A stretch of DNA of 53,252 nucleotides. It comes from Legionellaceae bacterium UBA2794 (GTDB taxonomy: Bacteria > Pseudomonadota > Gammaproteobacteria > Legionellales > Legionellaceae). This document shows, in pieces, positions 36,084 to 45,240 of the stretch. Positions within the stretch are counted from its first letter, which is position 1, and every line of letters begins with the position of its first letter. The DNA lies in the NCBI GenBank assembly GCA_002352055.1, contig DEHS01000102.1, positions 59,862 to 113,113 of the forward strand. The letters run 5' to 3'. A program made the translations under genes and the position numbers. The notes beneath the pieces were generated by a model. That model had not been told where the DNA came from. It worked only from the letters and a program-made list of their open reading frames with translations, and ran no database searches.

Positions 36084-36440
36084 ATGAAAAAAAAGATGCA
36101 CTTTGCCAAACATGTAAATATTTATGTTCATTTAACCCGAAATACTCTTCTTGGATTGGTTCTTATCGCGATTGCGCTATTTAGTGGAATGCTGGGATAT
36201 CATGAGTTAGAGGGAATGTCCTGGCTTGACTCTTTCTTAAATGCCTCAATGATTCTTTCTGGCATGGGCCCTGCGACAACGATGATTACTACACCAGGAA
36301 AAATTTTTGCTGGCTGTTACGCCCTCTTTAGCGGATTAGCTTTTATTGCAATAATCGTGATTATGTTATCACCGATAATTCATTTGTTTTTCCGCACAAT
36401 TCATCTTGAATCTGCGGAGGACGAAGACGGTAATTCCTAA
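36084..36440 (+). CDS. Small membrane protein resembling a two-TM ion-channel subunit
   Basis: The 118-residue protein has a first helix (LLGLVLIAIALFSGMLGYHEL), a pore-loop-like segment (SWLDSFLNASMILSGMGPAT) and a final helix (GKIFAGCYALFSGLAFIAIIVIML). This is the order of a two-TM potassium-channel module, and TPGKIFAGCYALFSG resembles the post-filter helix. The place of the TVGYG filter reads SGMGP, so K+ selectivity is unlikely. The ATG at 36084 directly follows the upstream stop. The acidic tail ends in EDEDGNS. Channel function is an inference. Confidence 0.55.
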   Translation: MKKKMHFAKHVNIYVHLTRNTLLGLVLIAIALFSGMLGYHELEGMSWLDSFLNASMILSGMGPATTMITTPGKIFAGCYALFSGLAFIAIIVIMLSPIIHLFFRTIHLESAEDEDGNS

Positions 36441-36492
36441 GTTATTGGCCTTTGAGTTGAGCCAGATGTAGCCGAAGATAAATGCAAGTGTC

Positions 36493-37950
36493 TTACATTT
36501 CCATTTGGTTGCCATTTGAATTATTGTTGCATTCAGCCAATTGATTGCCGACGATCTCAAGCATGAGTTGAATCTGATGCTCGTACATTTTGGTGTTATA
36601 ACCACCTTCCAGCCCCCAATAAATTCCCGCAATGATATGGGGGTGTTCTAAATAAAAATGACAAATTCTGTCATAAAATAAATGCATGTCGTTGTTATTA
36701 AAGCGGCATAGGATATTTTCCGCACGAGTTATTTTTTTATTGCCAAAATATTGGCTACAATAGGCCGTTTCATTTTGATGTGAATCCCAACCTGTTGGAA
36801 GATAAAGCATTATTTTTTGATTATTATTTTTGGCTTCAATAATAGTGTCAGATATTTTTTTTAATGCAAAATCCAGTGCGGGATGAATAATAGTCGAAGT
36901 GGAGGTTCGTTTTATTTTACTCAAATCAACGACAAAATAACGATATTTTGAACTAGTCCATGACTCAACCGCATCTTCTACTATTTTCTGGGTTTTAAAT
37001 TCTTTATTGATAATTGCCTCATTCTGATTGGGGTACACTCTTGAATCAAAGATATCGACATGACAAATATCGAGATCCTCATCACATCCGCGTAAAACCT
37101 GACATAGCCCATTATCTCGATTGACATCAGTTCCGATAATAAGGTGCTTCATGGGTGACTTTTGGGTGAGGTGAGTATATTGGAGAATAATCGCTGTTTT
37201 ATTAAACACACAAAATCCTGAAGCTTCAGAGTTAAAGGCATGATGAGAAGGCAAACCAAAGGAAAATTTAATTTTAGCGGGATTTAATAACGTGGTTATA
37301 ATATCTTTGATGAGGATCTCAAATGTTTTAGGTGTAATATTAATGTCGTTATTGAGGCAGAGTGTTTTTTCTCTTTTGGCTTTGATGCTCCATTGAACCA
37401 CTTGTTCTAAATAACCAATAGGATGAACTGCCAGGATTGAACGGTTTAATTCATTATCGCGAGGAATCTGTCGCAGATGTTTTAAGATTTTAGCAATATG
37501 GCTACTCATAGTCGCTTTATCAATTAGCTCAAGCAAATCCTGCCAAAATTTCGGAGGGTTACTATTGTCAGTTGTAATTAGTGGAAATACAGAATGTCTT
37601 TGTACTGTCTGGACCATATGAGTGAGGCGTATCTTTTGATCCTCGTTCTCTCCTGCAAGCATTCCTGTCATATAGGACAGGTCTTTTGTTGAGGGAACCT
37701 GAATGCAACACTCCGATTCATTGAAGGTGTTAAGCAACATTTTATAGTTCATATGAAGGGTATCTTTAAGGGATTGATTCAAATTTTCAAATTGTTTATT
37801 TAGGAACGCATTTTCAATTAATTTGATATATTTATTTAGTAGTAAAGGATTGTTTTCCACTTTAAAATCAATTTTTTGTATTTCTTTAATACATTGAGTC
37901 ATTTTTAAATGAAATTCATTACTAACTGTACCGAATAATGTTTTTCTCAT
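36493..37950 (-). CDS. Histone-deacetylase-like protein, candidate effector (485 aa)
   Basis: The C-terminal half (about 225-460) follows the arginase/deacetylase fold. It has PSHHAF (234-239, the HDAC His pair), SGFCVFNKTAI (244-253), a ligand strand GTDVNRDNG (273-281), GWDSHQ (387-392, third zinc Asp389) and LEGGYN (447-452, catalytic Tyr451). The second zinc ligand is Asn277 where HDACs have His, so activity or metal use may be altered. Residues 1-220 are helical and unrecognised. There is no signal peptide. L. pneumophila exports an HDAC-type effector, LphD, so an exported role is plausible. AGGAAG lies 5 nt before the ATG. Its closest paralogue type is not known to me. Confidence 0.72.
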   Translation of the reverse strand: MRKTLFGTVSNEFHLKMTQCIKEIQKIDFKVENNPLLLNKYIKLIENAFLNKQFENLNQSLKDTLHMNYKMLLNTFNESECCIQVPSTKDLSYMTGMLAGENEDQKIRLTHMVQTVQRHSVFPLITTDNSNPPKFWQDLLELIDKATMSSHIAKILKHLRQIPRDNELNRSILAVHPIGYLEQVVQWSIKAKREKTLCLNNDINITPKTFEILIKDIITTLLNPAKIKFSFGLPSHHAFNSEASGFCVFNKTAIILQYTHLTQKSPMKHLIIGTDVNRDNGLCQVLRGCDEDLDICHVDIFDSRVYPNQNEAIINKEFKTQKIVEDAVESWTSSKYRYFVVDLSKIKRTSTSTIIHPALDFALKKISDTIIEAKNNNQKIMLYLPTGWDSHQNETAYCSQYFGNKKITRAENILCRFNNNDMHLFYDRICHFYLEHPHIIAGIYWGLEGGYNTKMYEHQIQLMLEIVGNQLAECNNNSNGNQMEM

Positions 37951-38231
37951 GTTTCTTCCTGAAACTGGGCCATGTTGTCAATTTGATTTCGATGTCCTAC
38001 AACGTGTTCAAGGACGTGGTGAATCATTTAATGAATGGTAACATCGCCATAATATGGTCCTAAAATAAGTTTAAACGCTAAAGCTCATCGAGACCAGATC
38101 TGTTATTTCGCTTCATTTTAGCCTATATTTAAACATTCGAAGTATCCTGGGAATGCCTTTTCCTTCTGTCCGTGGCCTGGAACTGCCTCGGAATAGGTAA
38201 CTTATATTTATTAGTAGCAAATAAGGTTCAA

Positions 38232-38636
38232 ATGATAAAGCATAAAATAATTCAGCTGGCAGCAAAACCTTATGGAGTGCATCTCATCACCCATGAGATC
38301 TTGAATCAATTAGAACTTCGCGGGTCTGGATTACTGCATTTGTTTATTCAACATACCTCTGCGGCTCTTGCTATCAATGAAAATGCATCTGATGATGTAC
38401 TGTATGATATAAAGCAGTTTTTTAATAAACTCGTACCCGAATCGGCCCATTACAGACATAATGAAGAGGGTCCTGATGATATGCCAGCTCATATTAAATC
38501 CCTTTTATGCGCTACTTCATTGACTATTCCATTTGAAAAAGAAAAACTGTTGCTAGGAACCTGGCAGGGGATTTATTTACTTGAGTTTAGAAATAATGCC
38601 CGACCACGGCCAGTTGTAGTTAGTCAAAGCACCTAA
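38232..38636 (+). CDS. YjbQ family (UPF0047) protein
   Basis: The 134-residue protein carries the family signature LHLFIQHTSAALAINENASDDVL, then HNEEGPDDMPAHIKSLLCATSLTIPF and LLGTWQGIYLLEFR. Members have weak thiamine-phosphate-synthase-like activity, but their physiological role is unclear. An in-frame ATG at 38172 adds 20 residues without a ribosome-binding site; the ATG at 38232 has AAGG about 7 nt upstream and matches family length. Confidence 0.93.
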   Translation: MIKHKIIQLAAKPYGVHLITHEILNQLELRGSGLLHLFIQHTSAALAINENASDDVLYDIKQFFNKLVPESAHYRHNEEGPDDMPAHIKSLLCATSLTIPFEKEKLLLGTWQGIYLLEFRNNARPRPVVVSQST

Positions 38637-38639
38637 CTA

Positions 38640-38659
38640 CTCCAGCTACGCAGCTGGAG
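38640..38659 (+). terminator. Terminator-like hairpin after yjbQ
   Basis: CTCCAGCT and AGCTGGAG pair around ACGC, followed on the plus strand by a T-rich run (AATTTCTATTTT). It overlaps the last codons of the convergent coiled-coil gene, so it serves two purposes at once. Confidence 0.55.
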
Positions 38660-40952
38660 GAGCAATTTCTATTTTGTCTCTTAAATCTTTGAGCAGTCCT
38701 TCTGAATCGGATGGGTTAAACAAACGATGGCAGTGGCGAATAGGCTTATTCGTTAAATTAGCCATTTGAGATACTTTAGAGATTATCGCAATTAATGGTC
38801 GTAAAATGTAGCGATTTATAAAAGCGAATAGTGAGTTCTGTATGGCATAGGTTAATTCAGCAATAGCATCATCGGCTAAAATTCTCTGAATATCATTAAT
38901 GGCTTTTGTATTAATATCCCTAATCACATCAGAGAAATCAGAAAGTTTTTGTCGGTTTCTTTCAATGGAAGCGGGATCGTTTATTTTCGAATTGATATCC
39001 GTTAGTTGTGTGGTTATGGGTTCAATCTCTGAAATTTTACTTTCTATATCCAGTTTTAGTTTCGTGAGTATTGCAATGCGACGATCCCTGCCCTCAGAGT
39101 ATAAAATACGGTTTATCTCATCTCCAATGCTATTTATAATAGTTAAGTAGATGTCTTTTAGATTTTCCAGAGCTTTAGTCTTTGAATTCAAATCCTGTTG
39201 TAACGTTTCAATTTGCTCATTAATATGACTTTTTTCCTTATAGGATGAAAATAAAAGTTCATATTGTTTGCGAAAATTAATTGTTTCCTCATCGTTGGTG
39301 CTGATATTTTCAATTGTGCAGGCTTTTATCTTTTGTTTTATTGATAAATAAAGAATCCTAATCGATTCTCGAAAATTTTGATTAAGTTTTGCTTGAGATA
39401 TACAATTTGTCACTAAAGGAATGTTTGAAAGAGTCGTTTTTACCTCAGTGGACAACTGGTTCAGCGTCTCCTGTTGCCTGCCAAGTGTTTCTTTTTTAGA
39501 AAGATAATTATTCAGTCTGTTTTGAGCTTCCAGGAGCTTGCTGTAGGACAAATTATAATCGTCAGATGGATTGTCCCCTTTACTCAAGGCAATTATCATT
39601 CTGGCACGTTCTTCGATGTATTGCCGTACAAGTGGTGATTCTTCCAGAAGGTATGATTTATCATGATAGATGAAGTGAGTCGCGTTGTGCTCTATTGCAG
39701 GAACATTTTTATAGAATTCTTCAATGTAACGCTTTGCTTCGGCACATTGATTCAGTAAATCATCTTTTAAGAAGTCATTGGTTATAAGAGAATGTAAATA
39801 ACAAGCATTTTTTTCTGCTACAATTGGACTGGTTACAGGATTGTTGTATGGATACAAAATGGCTTGCTCTAATGCTTTGAAGTTGCTTATCGAATGGTTA
39901 CTCAGTGCACCTAAAACCCGGGTTCGAGCACTCAAGAAAGTAATGCCATCTTCGATATTTTTAAATCGTTCAAGGTGTTTATTGATTATGGCTTTCATTG
40001 ACGCATGAATCTGTTGAATTTCCTCTTTTTTTAGGAACAACGACGACAGGTACTGGGTCTTAGCCTCACTTAACTCTGCATTTTTATAGTCATATTTAAA
40101 TAATCCATTTTGATCAGACAAAAAAGCATTGAGTTCATTGACCAGTTTCACATCTTGATATCGTTTTTGTAAGCCATAAATAGTGTAATAAGTTTGACGC
40201 AGATCATAGATTAATGGGGCTATCTCATTATTATATTTTTGAACTTGAAGTTTCGTAGTTAATACATCACAAGTGCGATAAAATTGTTCTTCGTAGTACA
40301 TCACGTTATTTTTTGCATGCATGAACTGGCTGTAACTTGTTTCGTTTAATGGCGACAAATCCGTTTGATCGAGCTGTGCCATAATTGTGTTAATCGATGC
40401 CACATAGTTTTGTAAGCTGGAGAATTCATTCTGAAATAAATTTTCTGGTGGTAATTCGGATTCCAAACGGCTCAGCTTTTCAATTAAAAGCGAGACTCGG
40501 GATGAAGTATTGTAGTAAATTTTATCAATTTTGTGTTGATTTACTTCATTTGGGTACGCTTCATCTTCCAGAGCTTTTAGGAATTCATATTCAGGTTCAC
40601 ACAGCTTTGCGTAACGGTGGGTTATCTTTTGCTTCTCTTTGAGAAGTTGAATTAGAAAATCACCAGTGCTCGAGGAGCAATGGTCAATTTTTTCATTAAT
40701 CGGGTAGATAGCTTGTTCCATAGCTTGGCTGACTGAGATTAGGTATTTATACTTATCTTGGGCGAACAAATTATGGTCAAAAATCCTTAGCCTACGGTTA
40801 TTAAATTCATATATTTTTTTTAAATCAGCGTCAATTGATGATTCAATTTCAGTGATAAGTTCATGGGCTTGTGGTAATAAATGAGTGTTATTTGACGAAT
40901 CATTCTGTGGTTCTTGAATGATTACTAATTTAGGCTTCTTAGTTCTCGGCAT
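38646..40952 (-). CDS. Large coiled-coil protein, candidate effector (768 aa)
   Basis: I do not recognise the family. The protein is hydrophilic and almost entirely helical, with several heptad-like stretches (about 60-120, 200-290 and 470-690; for example HINEQIETLQQDLNSKTKAL). It has a basic N-terminus (PRTKKPK), no signal peptide, and a weakly amphipathic hydrophobic stretch near the C-terminus (NSLFAFINRYILRPLIAII). Many Dot/Icm effectors look like this, but no specific signal is certain. It lies between yjbQ and an AT-rich gap. Confidence 0.6.
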   Translation of the reverse strand: MPRTKKPKLVIIQEPQNDSSNNTHLLPQAHELITEIESSIDADLKKIYEFNNRRLRIFDHNLFAQDKYKYLISVSQAMEQAIYPINEKIDHCSSSTGDFLIQLLKEKQKITHRYAKLCEPEYEFLKALEDEAYPNEVNQHKIDKIYYNTSSRVSLLIEKLSRLESELPPENLFQNEFSSLQNYVASINTIMAQLDQTDLSPLNETSYSQFMHAKNNVMYYEEQFYRTCDVLTTKLQVQKYNNEIAPLIYDLRQTYYTIYGLQKRYQDVKLVNELNAFLSDQNGLFKYDYKNAELSEAKTQYLSSLFLKKEEIQQIHASMKAIINKHLERFKNIEDGITFLSARTRVLGALSNHSISNFKALEQAILYPYNNPVTSPIVAEKNACYLHSLITNDFLKDDLLNQCAEAKRYIEEFYKNVPAIEHNATHFIYHDKSYLLEESPLVRQYIEERARMIIALSKGDNPSDDYNLSYSKLLEAQNRLNNYLSKKETLGRQQETLNQLSTEVKTTLSNIPLVTNCISQAKLNQNFRESIRILYLSIKQKIKACTIENISTNDEETINFRKQYELLFSSYKEKSHINEQIETLQQDLNSKTKALENLKDIYLTIINSIGDEINRILYSEGRDRRIAILTKLKLDIESKISEIEPITTQLTDINSKINDPASIERNRQKLSDFSDVIRDINTKAINDIQRILADDAIAELTYAIQNSLFAFINRYILRPLIAIISKVSQMANLTNKPIRHCHRLFNPSDSEGLLKDLRDKIEIAPPAA

Positions 40953-41312
40953 AATAGTACGTCCAGATTTATCATATATTTAGATTATTGATTATTTTTT
41001 ATTCTACAATCTAATTTATGTTTATTACATTTAAAAATAGATTATTAAAATCAACTGCTTATAATTATCCGTAATATATTTTTCTGTAAACTCGGTCAAT
41101 TACTGCTCGGGTTTTACTAATTATCCTGCACATAACAATTCAGCTATTTTAAATTAGTATAAATATTTTTACAAATGATTATTTTAGTATCATTAAAGAA
41201 AGAGGCCAAAATAGAGATGATTATAAATTTATCATGAATTGGCTATAAATTAATTTGTTTCAAAACAAGACCCATCATACAATGATTTATCAATTTATTT
41301 TTAAGGATAAAA
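40953..41312. other. AT-rich intergenic region, about 360 bp
   Basis: This is a divergent gap between the coiled-coil gene (-) and the oxidoreductase (+), so both promoters should be here. It is very AT-rich, so promoter-like hexamers are uninformative. I see no hairpin, small ORF or RNA gene. Confidence 0.5.
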
Positions 41313-42326
41313 ATGAAAGCAGTGGGTTATTATCAATGCTTGCCTATAGATCAAAAGGATGCCCTGGTTGATTTAGACCTTCCTGTCCCCAAAGCGAAAG
41401 GACATGACGTTCTGGTTGCAATAAAAGCTATTGCAGTAAATCCTATTGACACAAAAATGAGATTAAACATTCCTCCAGAGGATAAAACATCACGAATTTT
41501 AGGTTGGGATGCCGCAGGAACGGTAGTTGAAGTGGGTAGTGATGTGACATTTTTTCAACCGGGTGATGAAGTATGGTTTGCTGGAGATTTAACCCGCTCC
41601 GGTTCAAATTGTGAATACCAATTGGTAGACGAGCGTATTGTTGCCAAGAAGCCGAAATCATTGAGTTTTGAGGAGGCTGCAGCATTACCCCTGACTGGCT
41701 TGACCGCTTGGGAATTATTATTCGACCGCTTAAAATTTTCTGCTGAGGATCAAGGAACGCTATTGGTGACAGGAGCTGCAGGTGGGGTTGGCTCTATTTT
41801 AGTTCAATTAGCGCGTCAATTGACGAAGCTCACTATCATCGGTACCGCATCTCGTCCAGAATCTGCCCAATGGATTCTTGATAATGGAGCGCATTATGTA
41901 ATCGACCACTCCAAAGAGTTTGGTGAGCAATTAAACGCGTTAAATCATCCCGCAGTGGATTACGTAATAAGTCTTACCCATACGGATGATCACGTAAAGG
42001 CTCTTGTTGATGTTCTTAAACCGCAAAGCAAATTTGCTTTAATAGATAGTCCCGAACATGTGGATATTAAGATATTTAAGTTAAAAAGTATCTCTATTCA
42101 TTGGGAAATGATGTATACCCGATCGATGTATAAGACTCCAGATATGATTCGCCAACAAGAAATATTAACAGAACTCGCACGACTGGTGGATGAAGGAATA
42201 ATTAAAACCACTTCAGCGGGTCATGTTGGTCTCATTAATGCTGAAAATTTAATTAAAGCACATGCTCAGATAGAAAGTGGTTTAACACGAGGTAAAATTG
42301 TTCTAAGCAATTTTAATCAAAGTTAA
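41313..42326 (+). CDS. Zinc-type alcohol dehydrogenase/quinone reductase (MDR) family protein
   Basis: The 337-residue protein is a medium-chain dehydrogenase/reductase: a GroES-like half (VKAIAVNPIDTKMRL, then LGWDAAGTVVEVG), an NADPH fold with VTGAAGGVGSILVQLARQL, and RGKIVL at the end. The structural and catalytic zinc Cys are missing, as in quinone-reductase-like members. It likely reduces a quinone or enal with NADPH. AAGGA precedes the ATG. It stands alone on its transcript. Confidence 0.88.
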   Translation: MKAVGYYQCLPIDQKDALVDLDLPVPKAKGHDVLVAIKAIAVNPIDTKMRLNIPPEDKTSRILGWDAAGTVVEVGSDVTFFQPGDEVWFAGDLTRSGSNCEYQLVDERIVAKKPKSLSFEEAAALPLTGLTAWELLFDRLKFSAEDQGTLLVTGAAGGVGSILVQLARQLTKLTIIGTASRPESAQWILDNGAHYVIDHSKEFGEQLNALNHPAVDYVISLTHTDDHVKALVDVLKPQSKFALIDSPEHVDIKIFKLKSISIHWEMMYTRSMYKTPDMIRQQEILTELARLVDEGIIKTTSAGHVGLINAENLIKAHAQIESGLTRGKIVLSNFNQS

Positions 42327-42431
42327 ATTTTACTGTACCTCATATTGCTTATTTTTGTATTTAAATAGCGCAAAGTGATAAAATAATTCTATACTTCTCA
42401 TGAGGGAATAAATTAACTCAAGGAGGATGTT

Positions 42432-42671
42432 GTGATTACTTATCTAACTAAGGCTATGAAATTACTGCGAGTTTTAGGTGTTTTATCATTTTTCTACATT
42501 GGCTCAGCTGCTTTTTCAGTTGCTAATGCGGCGCAAGGCTGTGGATTTGGGTATCATCAGAGCATATATGGCGGCTGTATCTTAAACCATCCTGGCGCAT
42601 TCTCCACCCCTGCACCTTTCCATCCTGGCTGCTGGCGAAATGCCAACGGCAGACTGCGTTGTTATCGTTAA
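42432..42671 (+). CDS. Small secreted GCG-motif protein (79 aa)
   Basis: A signal peptide ends near SVANA-AQGCG. The mature peptide is Cys-, Gly- and Pro-rich (GCGFGYHQSIYGGCILNHPG, GCWRNANGRLRCYR) and resembles short GCG-x-G-x-HR-type peptides found in rhizobia and other proteobacteria, of unknown function. AGGAGG lies 5 nt before a GTG at 42432; the in-frame ATG at 42453 is an alternative. A terminator-like hairpin follows. Confidence 0.62.
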   Translation: MITYLTKAMKLLRVLGVLSFFYIGSAAFSVANAAQGCGFGYHQSIYGGCILNHPGAFSTPAPFHPGCWRNANGRLRCYR

Positions 42672-42677
42672 TTTAGA

Positions 42678-42708
42678 ACTGCCTCTTGGTTTAAAACCAA
42701 GGGGCAGT
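42678..42708 (+). terminator. Rho-independent terminator after the GCG peptide gene
   Basis: ACTGCCTCTTGGTTT pairs with AAACCAAGGGGCAGT, one G-T wobble, followed by ACTTCTATTTTTA. Confidence 0.8.
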
Positions 42709-42806
42709 ACTTCTATTTTTATCTTTGTTAAAAAAATTAAAACTTGAATTTATTTTTTAAATACTGTTTAATATACGCCCAAATTAATTAAATAAGGAAA
42801 GTTTAA

Positions 42807-43217
42807 ATGGGTTGGTTTTTTCAAGAAAATACAAAATTGAAGGTTGCGCTGGCCGTAAATACATTCTCAACTATTTTAGGTTTCACCAAATTCTTCACCC
42901 ATCCTGAAGATAATGCCTGGGAAATGACGGCTGATTTTTTGGTTCATTTTACAACCGCATTATCTTTAACAAAATATGTAGCGTCACTCAATAAAGATAC
43001 TAGTGATTCAATTGGGTGTACTGCGGTATTATTAAACTGGTTTCAGCTTGTAAATATAGGGGCTCTCACACTTACAGACTTCTCTAGTCTTCCTTTTGTC
43101 GCCAATGTAATTGATTCTGCTGTTCATTATATGAATGCAAAAATAGTCAGAGATGCGCTTATTGAAGGCAAAGAACCCTCTCCAGTTGCACATCAAGCGC
43201 AAGCTCGTGTGAATTAA
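42807..43217 (+). CDS. Hypothetical membrane-associated protein (136 aa)
   Basis: I do not recognise this protein. It has two or three moderately hydrophobic stretches (VALAVNTFSTILGFTKFF, then IGCTAVLLNWFQLVNIGALT) and a polar C-terminal tail (PSPVAHQAQARVN). It has a ribosome-binding site (AAGGAAAG). It sits on its own between two strong hairpins, so it is likely a single-gene transcript. Confidence 0.55.
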   Translation: MGWFFQENTKLKVALAVNTFSTILGFTKFFTHPEDNAWEMTADFLVHFTTALSLTKYVASLNKDTSDSIGCTAVLLNWFQLVNIGALTLTDFSSLPFVANVIDSAVHYMNAKIVRDALIEGKEPSPVAHQAQARVN

Positions 43218-43240
43218 TTATTTATTAATAACTTCATACT

Positions 43241-43273
43241 AATAAGGCAATATATACTTTATATTGCCTTATT
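43241..43273. terminator. 14-bp perfect hairpin terminator
   Basis: AATAAGGCAATATA and its exact complement flank a 5-nt loop, 23 bp after the stop at 43217; T/C-rich sequence follows. Confidence 0.7.
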
Positions 43274-43421
43274 CCTCGAATTATCTTGCCTCCGTCGATG
43301 GTTTCAATTTTCTGCTCATTTAAAGATCTATAAAAATAAATAAAAATCATTTTGCCTGAAATTGAGCTATATTAATTAGTACAACAATTAATAATAAAGC
43401 CAGCTAAATCAAGGAAATACT

Positions 43422-44651
43422 ATGATTAACTCTCTGCTATTGGTGTTAGCAGTTCAGCTATCAGGTTTTTTTCTGCCTTCTTTTGATGGACTAAAAGAGA
43501 AATTAGCCAATTTCAAGGTGGTCCTTCCTAGTGAAATTCCATCAATTAACCCGTCTTTGACTGAAATTGAGAAAATGCTGCATGAACAGGCTCCTGATCT
43601 GAATGAAGGAGTAATTAACAAAGTATTAACTGCTTTGAAATGCGCTGCAGCCTATACAGAAGAGCGTAATAATATTTTGTCGGTCATTGATTATTCCCTT
43701 CCTTCAAATGAGAAGCGATTATGGGTTTTTAATTTAAGGGAAAAGAAACTTCTTTTTCATACTTACGTATCGCACGGAATTAAATCAGGAACTCTGCTGA
43801 CCGATACTTTTTCGAATAAAAACAATAGTAAAGCGAGTAGCATGGGCGTATATAAAACGGAAAAAGCATATTACGGTCGCGAAGGCTTATCTCTGCGTTT
43901 GGAAGGTCTGGATAAGAGTTTTAATGATAATGCCTTTAATCGTTCTATTGTAATGCATGGTGGCTGGTACATGGATGAGAATTTTATAAAGAAATATGGT
44001 AGGCCTGGTCGAAGCTGGGGCTGTCCTGCGGTTCCTTTGGATTTATATGAACCGATTATTAATACGATTAAAGATAAATCCTTATTTGTGGTTTATTACC
44101 CTAATGATGACTGGTTTGGAAAATCCAAATATTTAAATTGCGATAAAATGAATACGGCATCAAACACCACCAATAAGACCAGTCAGACCAAACCTTTATT
44201 ACCTGATGAGGCATTGCGGGATGAAGTGCTCTTTGCCGATATTAACAAGGATAATTATCGCGCAGAGGAAGAACCTATTTTGGTAATGGCTGCGGACAGT
44301 TATGAGCGTATATTCCATACCCAGGTTCCGTTAGAGCGTATGTTACGCCGACAAATAAATCATGCCGAATTTGTGGCATTAAGTACGAATGAAGTCAGGA
44401 AACTGGTCGCACAGGATAACCGGGAAGGTTTAAACTCAGTAAATTTTGTAGTTCCTACATTGCATATGGTGCGTGGTACTTATGAAACACAAATGAAAAT
44501 TGTTAATTTGGGTAAGATTAAAACCATTATGGTTAACTCGATCGCTAATTCAGAGGAAAATCCTCATTCTACTTATGTGGTCAATTTTGAGGAAAAATCC
44601 GGGGTCAAGTTGAAAGCTACTAACCGTTTTATTCGGTGGTTAGGCTTATAA
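43422..44651 (+). CDS. L,D-transpeptidase-like (YkuD/murein catalytic-domain) protein (409 aa)
   Basis: The N-terminus is a signal peptide (MINSLLLVLAVQLSGFFLPSF). The catalytic core reads HGIKSGTLLTDTFSN, KASSMGVYKTEKAYYG, VMHGGWY and GRSWGCPAVP, i.e. the conserved His and the nucleophile Cys of the murein L,D-transpeptidase catalytic-domain family. About 140 residues of unrecognised sequence follow. It should act on peptidoglycan cross-links in the periplasm. The next gene begins 32 bp after the stop with its own GGAG, so an operon with the ferritin-like gene is likely. Confidence 0.8.
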   Translation: MINSLLLVLAVQLSGFFLPSFDGLKEKLANFKVVLPSEIPSINPSLTEIEKMLHEQAPDLNEGVINKVLTALKCAAAYTEERNNILSVIDYSLPSNEKRLWVFNLREKKLLFHTYVSHGIKSGTLLTDTFSNKNNSKASSMGVYKTEKAYYGREGLSLRLEGLDKSFNDNAFNRSIVMHGGWYMDENFIKKYGRPGRSWGCPAVPLDLYEPIINTIKDKSLFVVYYPNDDWFGKSKYLNCDKMNTASNTTNKTSQTKPLLPDEALRDEVLFADINKDNYRAEEEPILVMAADSYERIFHTQVPLERMLRRQINHAEFVALSTNEVRKLVAQDNREGLNSVNFVVPTLHMVRGTYETQMKIVNLGKIKTIMVNSIANSEENPHSTYVVNFEEKSGVKLKATNRFIRWLGL

Positions 44652-44683
44652 ACGACCTTAAGCACGATAAATGGAGAAAGATT

Positions 44684-45238
44684 ATGGATGATACCAGGAA
44701 TTCAGTGCCTTTTAATTTGGCTGAAATTAAAAAGTTGGCGCGACAATCACTCGATCAAGGAGCTGTGACTCAGGATTATCCATTAAACCTCGAGCAAGCC
44801 CATAAAATTTTAAACGATGCTCTGGCCACAGAAATTATGTGCGTCTTGCGGTATCGTCATCATCAGGTGATCGCTAAAGGAATTGACCGCCCTCAGGTTG
44901 CAGCAGAATTTGAGGAGCATGCAATTGATGAAGAGCGACATATGATGATGATTGCAGAACGGATCAATCAATTGGGCGGCAATCCGGATTTTAATCCTGC
45001 AACAGTGATGAACCGTACTGCTACGGAGTATGGAACCGGGCATGACTTATTGAAACTGGTCGAGGAAGATTTGATTGCTGAGCGAATTGCCATCATGGTC
45101 TACCGTGAACTTATTGAATGGTTTGGTTCAAGCGATCCTACAACGCGACGGATGTTGGAAGAAATCTTAAAAGATGAAGAGGATCATGCCGATGATTTAT
45201 CTGATTTGATTAAAATAAAAAATGCTTCTGGAGAATAA
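44684..45238 (+). CDS. Ferritin-like/bacterioferritin-type protein
   Basis: From the ATG at 44684 (GGAGAAAG upstream) the 184-residue protein is a four-helix bundle with diiron-type ligands: Glu in ATEIMCVLRYRHHQV, FEEHAIDEERHM, then LVEEDLIAERIA and LKDEEDHADDL. It is like Dps/bacterioferritin relatives that store iron or detoxify peroxide. It ends 2 bp before the DUF2177 gene, whose Shine-Dalgarno sequence overlaps this gene's last codons. Confidence 0.82.
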   Translation: MDDTRNSVPFNLAEIKKLARQSLDQGAVTQDYPLNLEQAHKILNDALATEIMCVLRYRHHQVIAKGIDRPQVAAEFEEHAIDEERHMMMIAERINQLGGNPDFNPATVMNRTATEYGTGHDLLKLVEEDLIAERIAIMVYRELIEWFGSSDPTTRRMLEEILKDEEDHADDLSDLIKIKNASGE

Positions 45239-45240
45239 TC

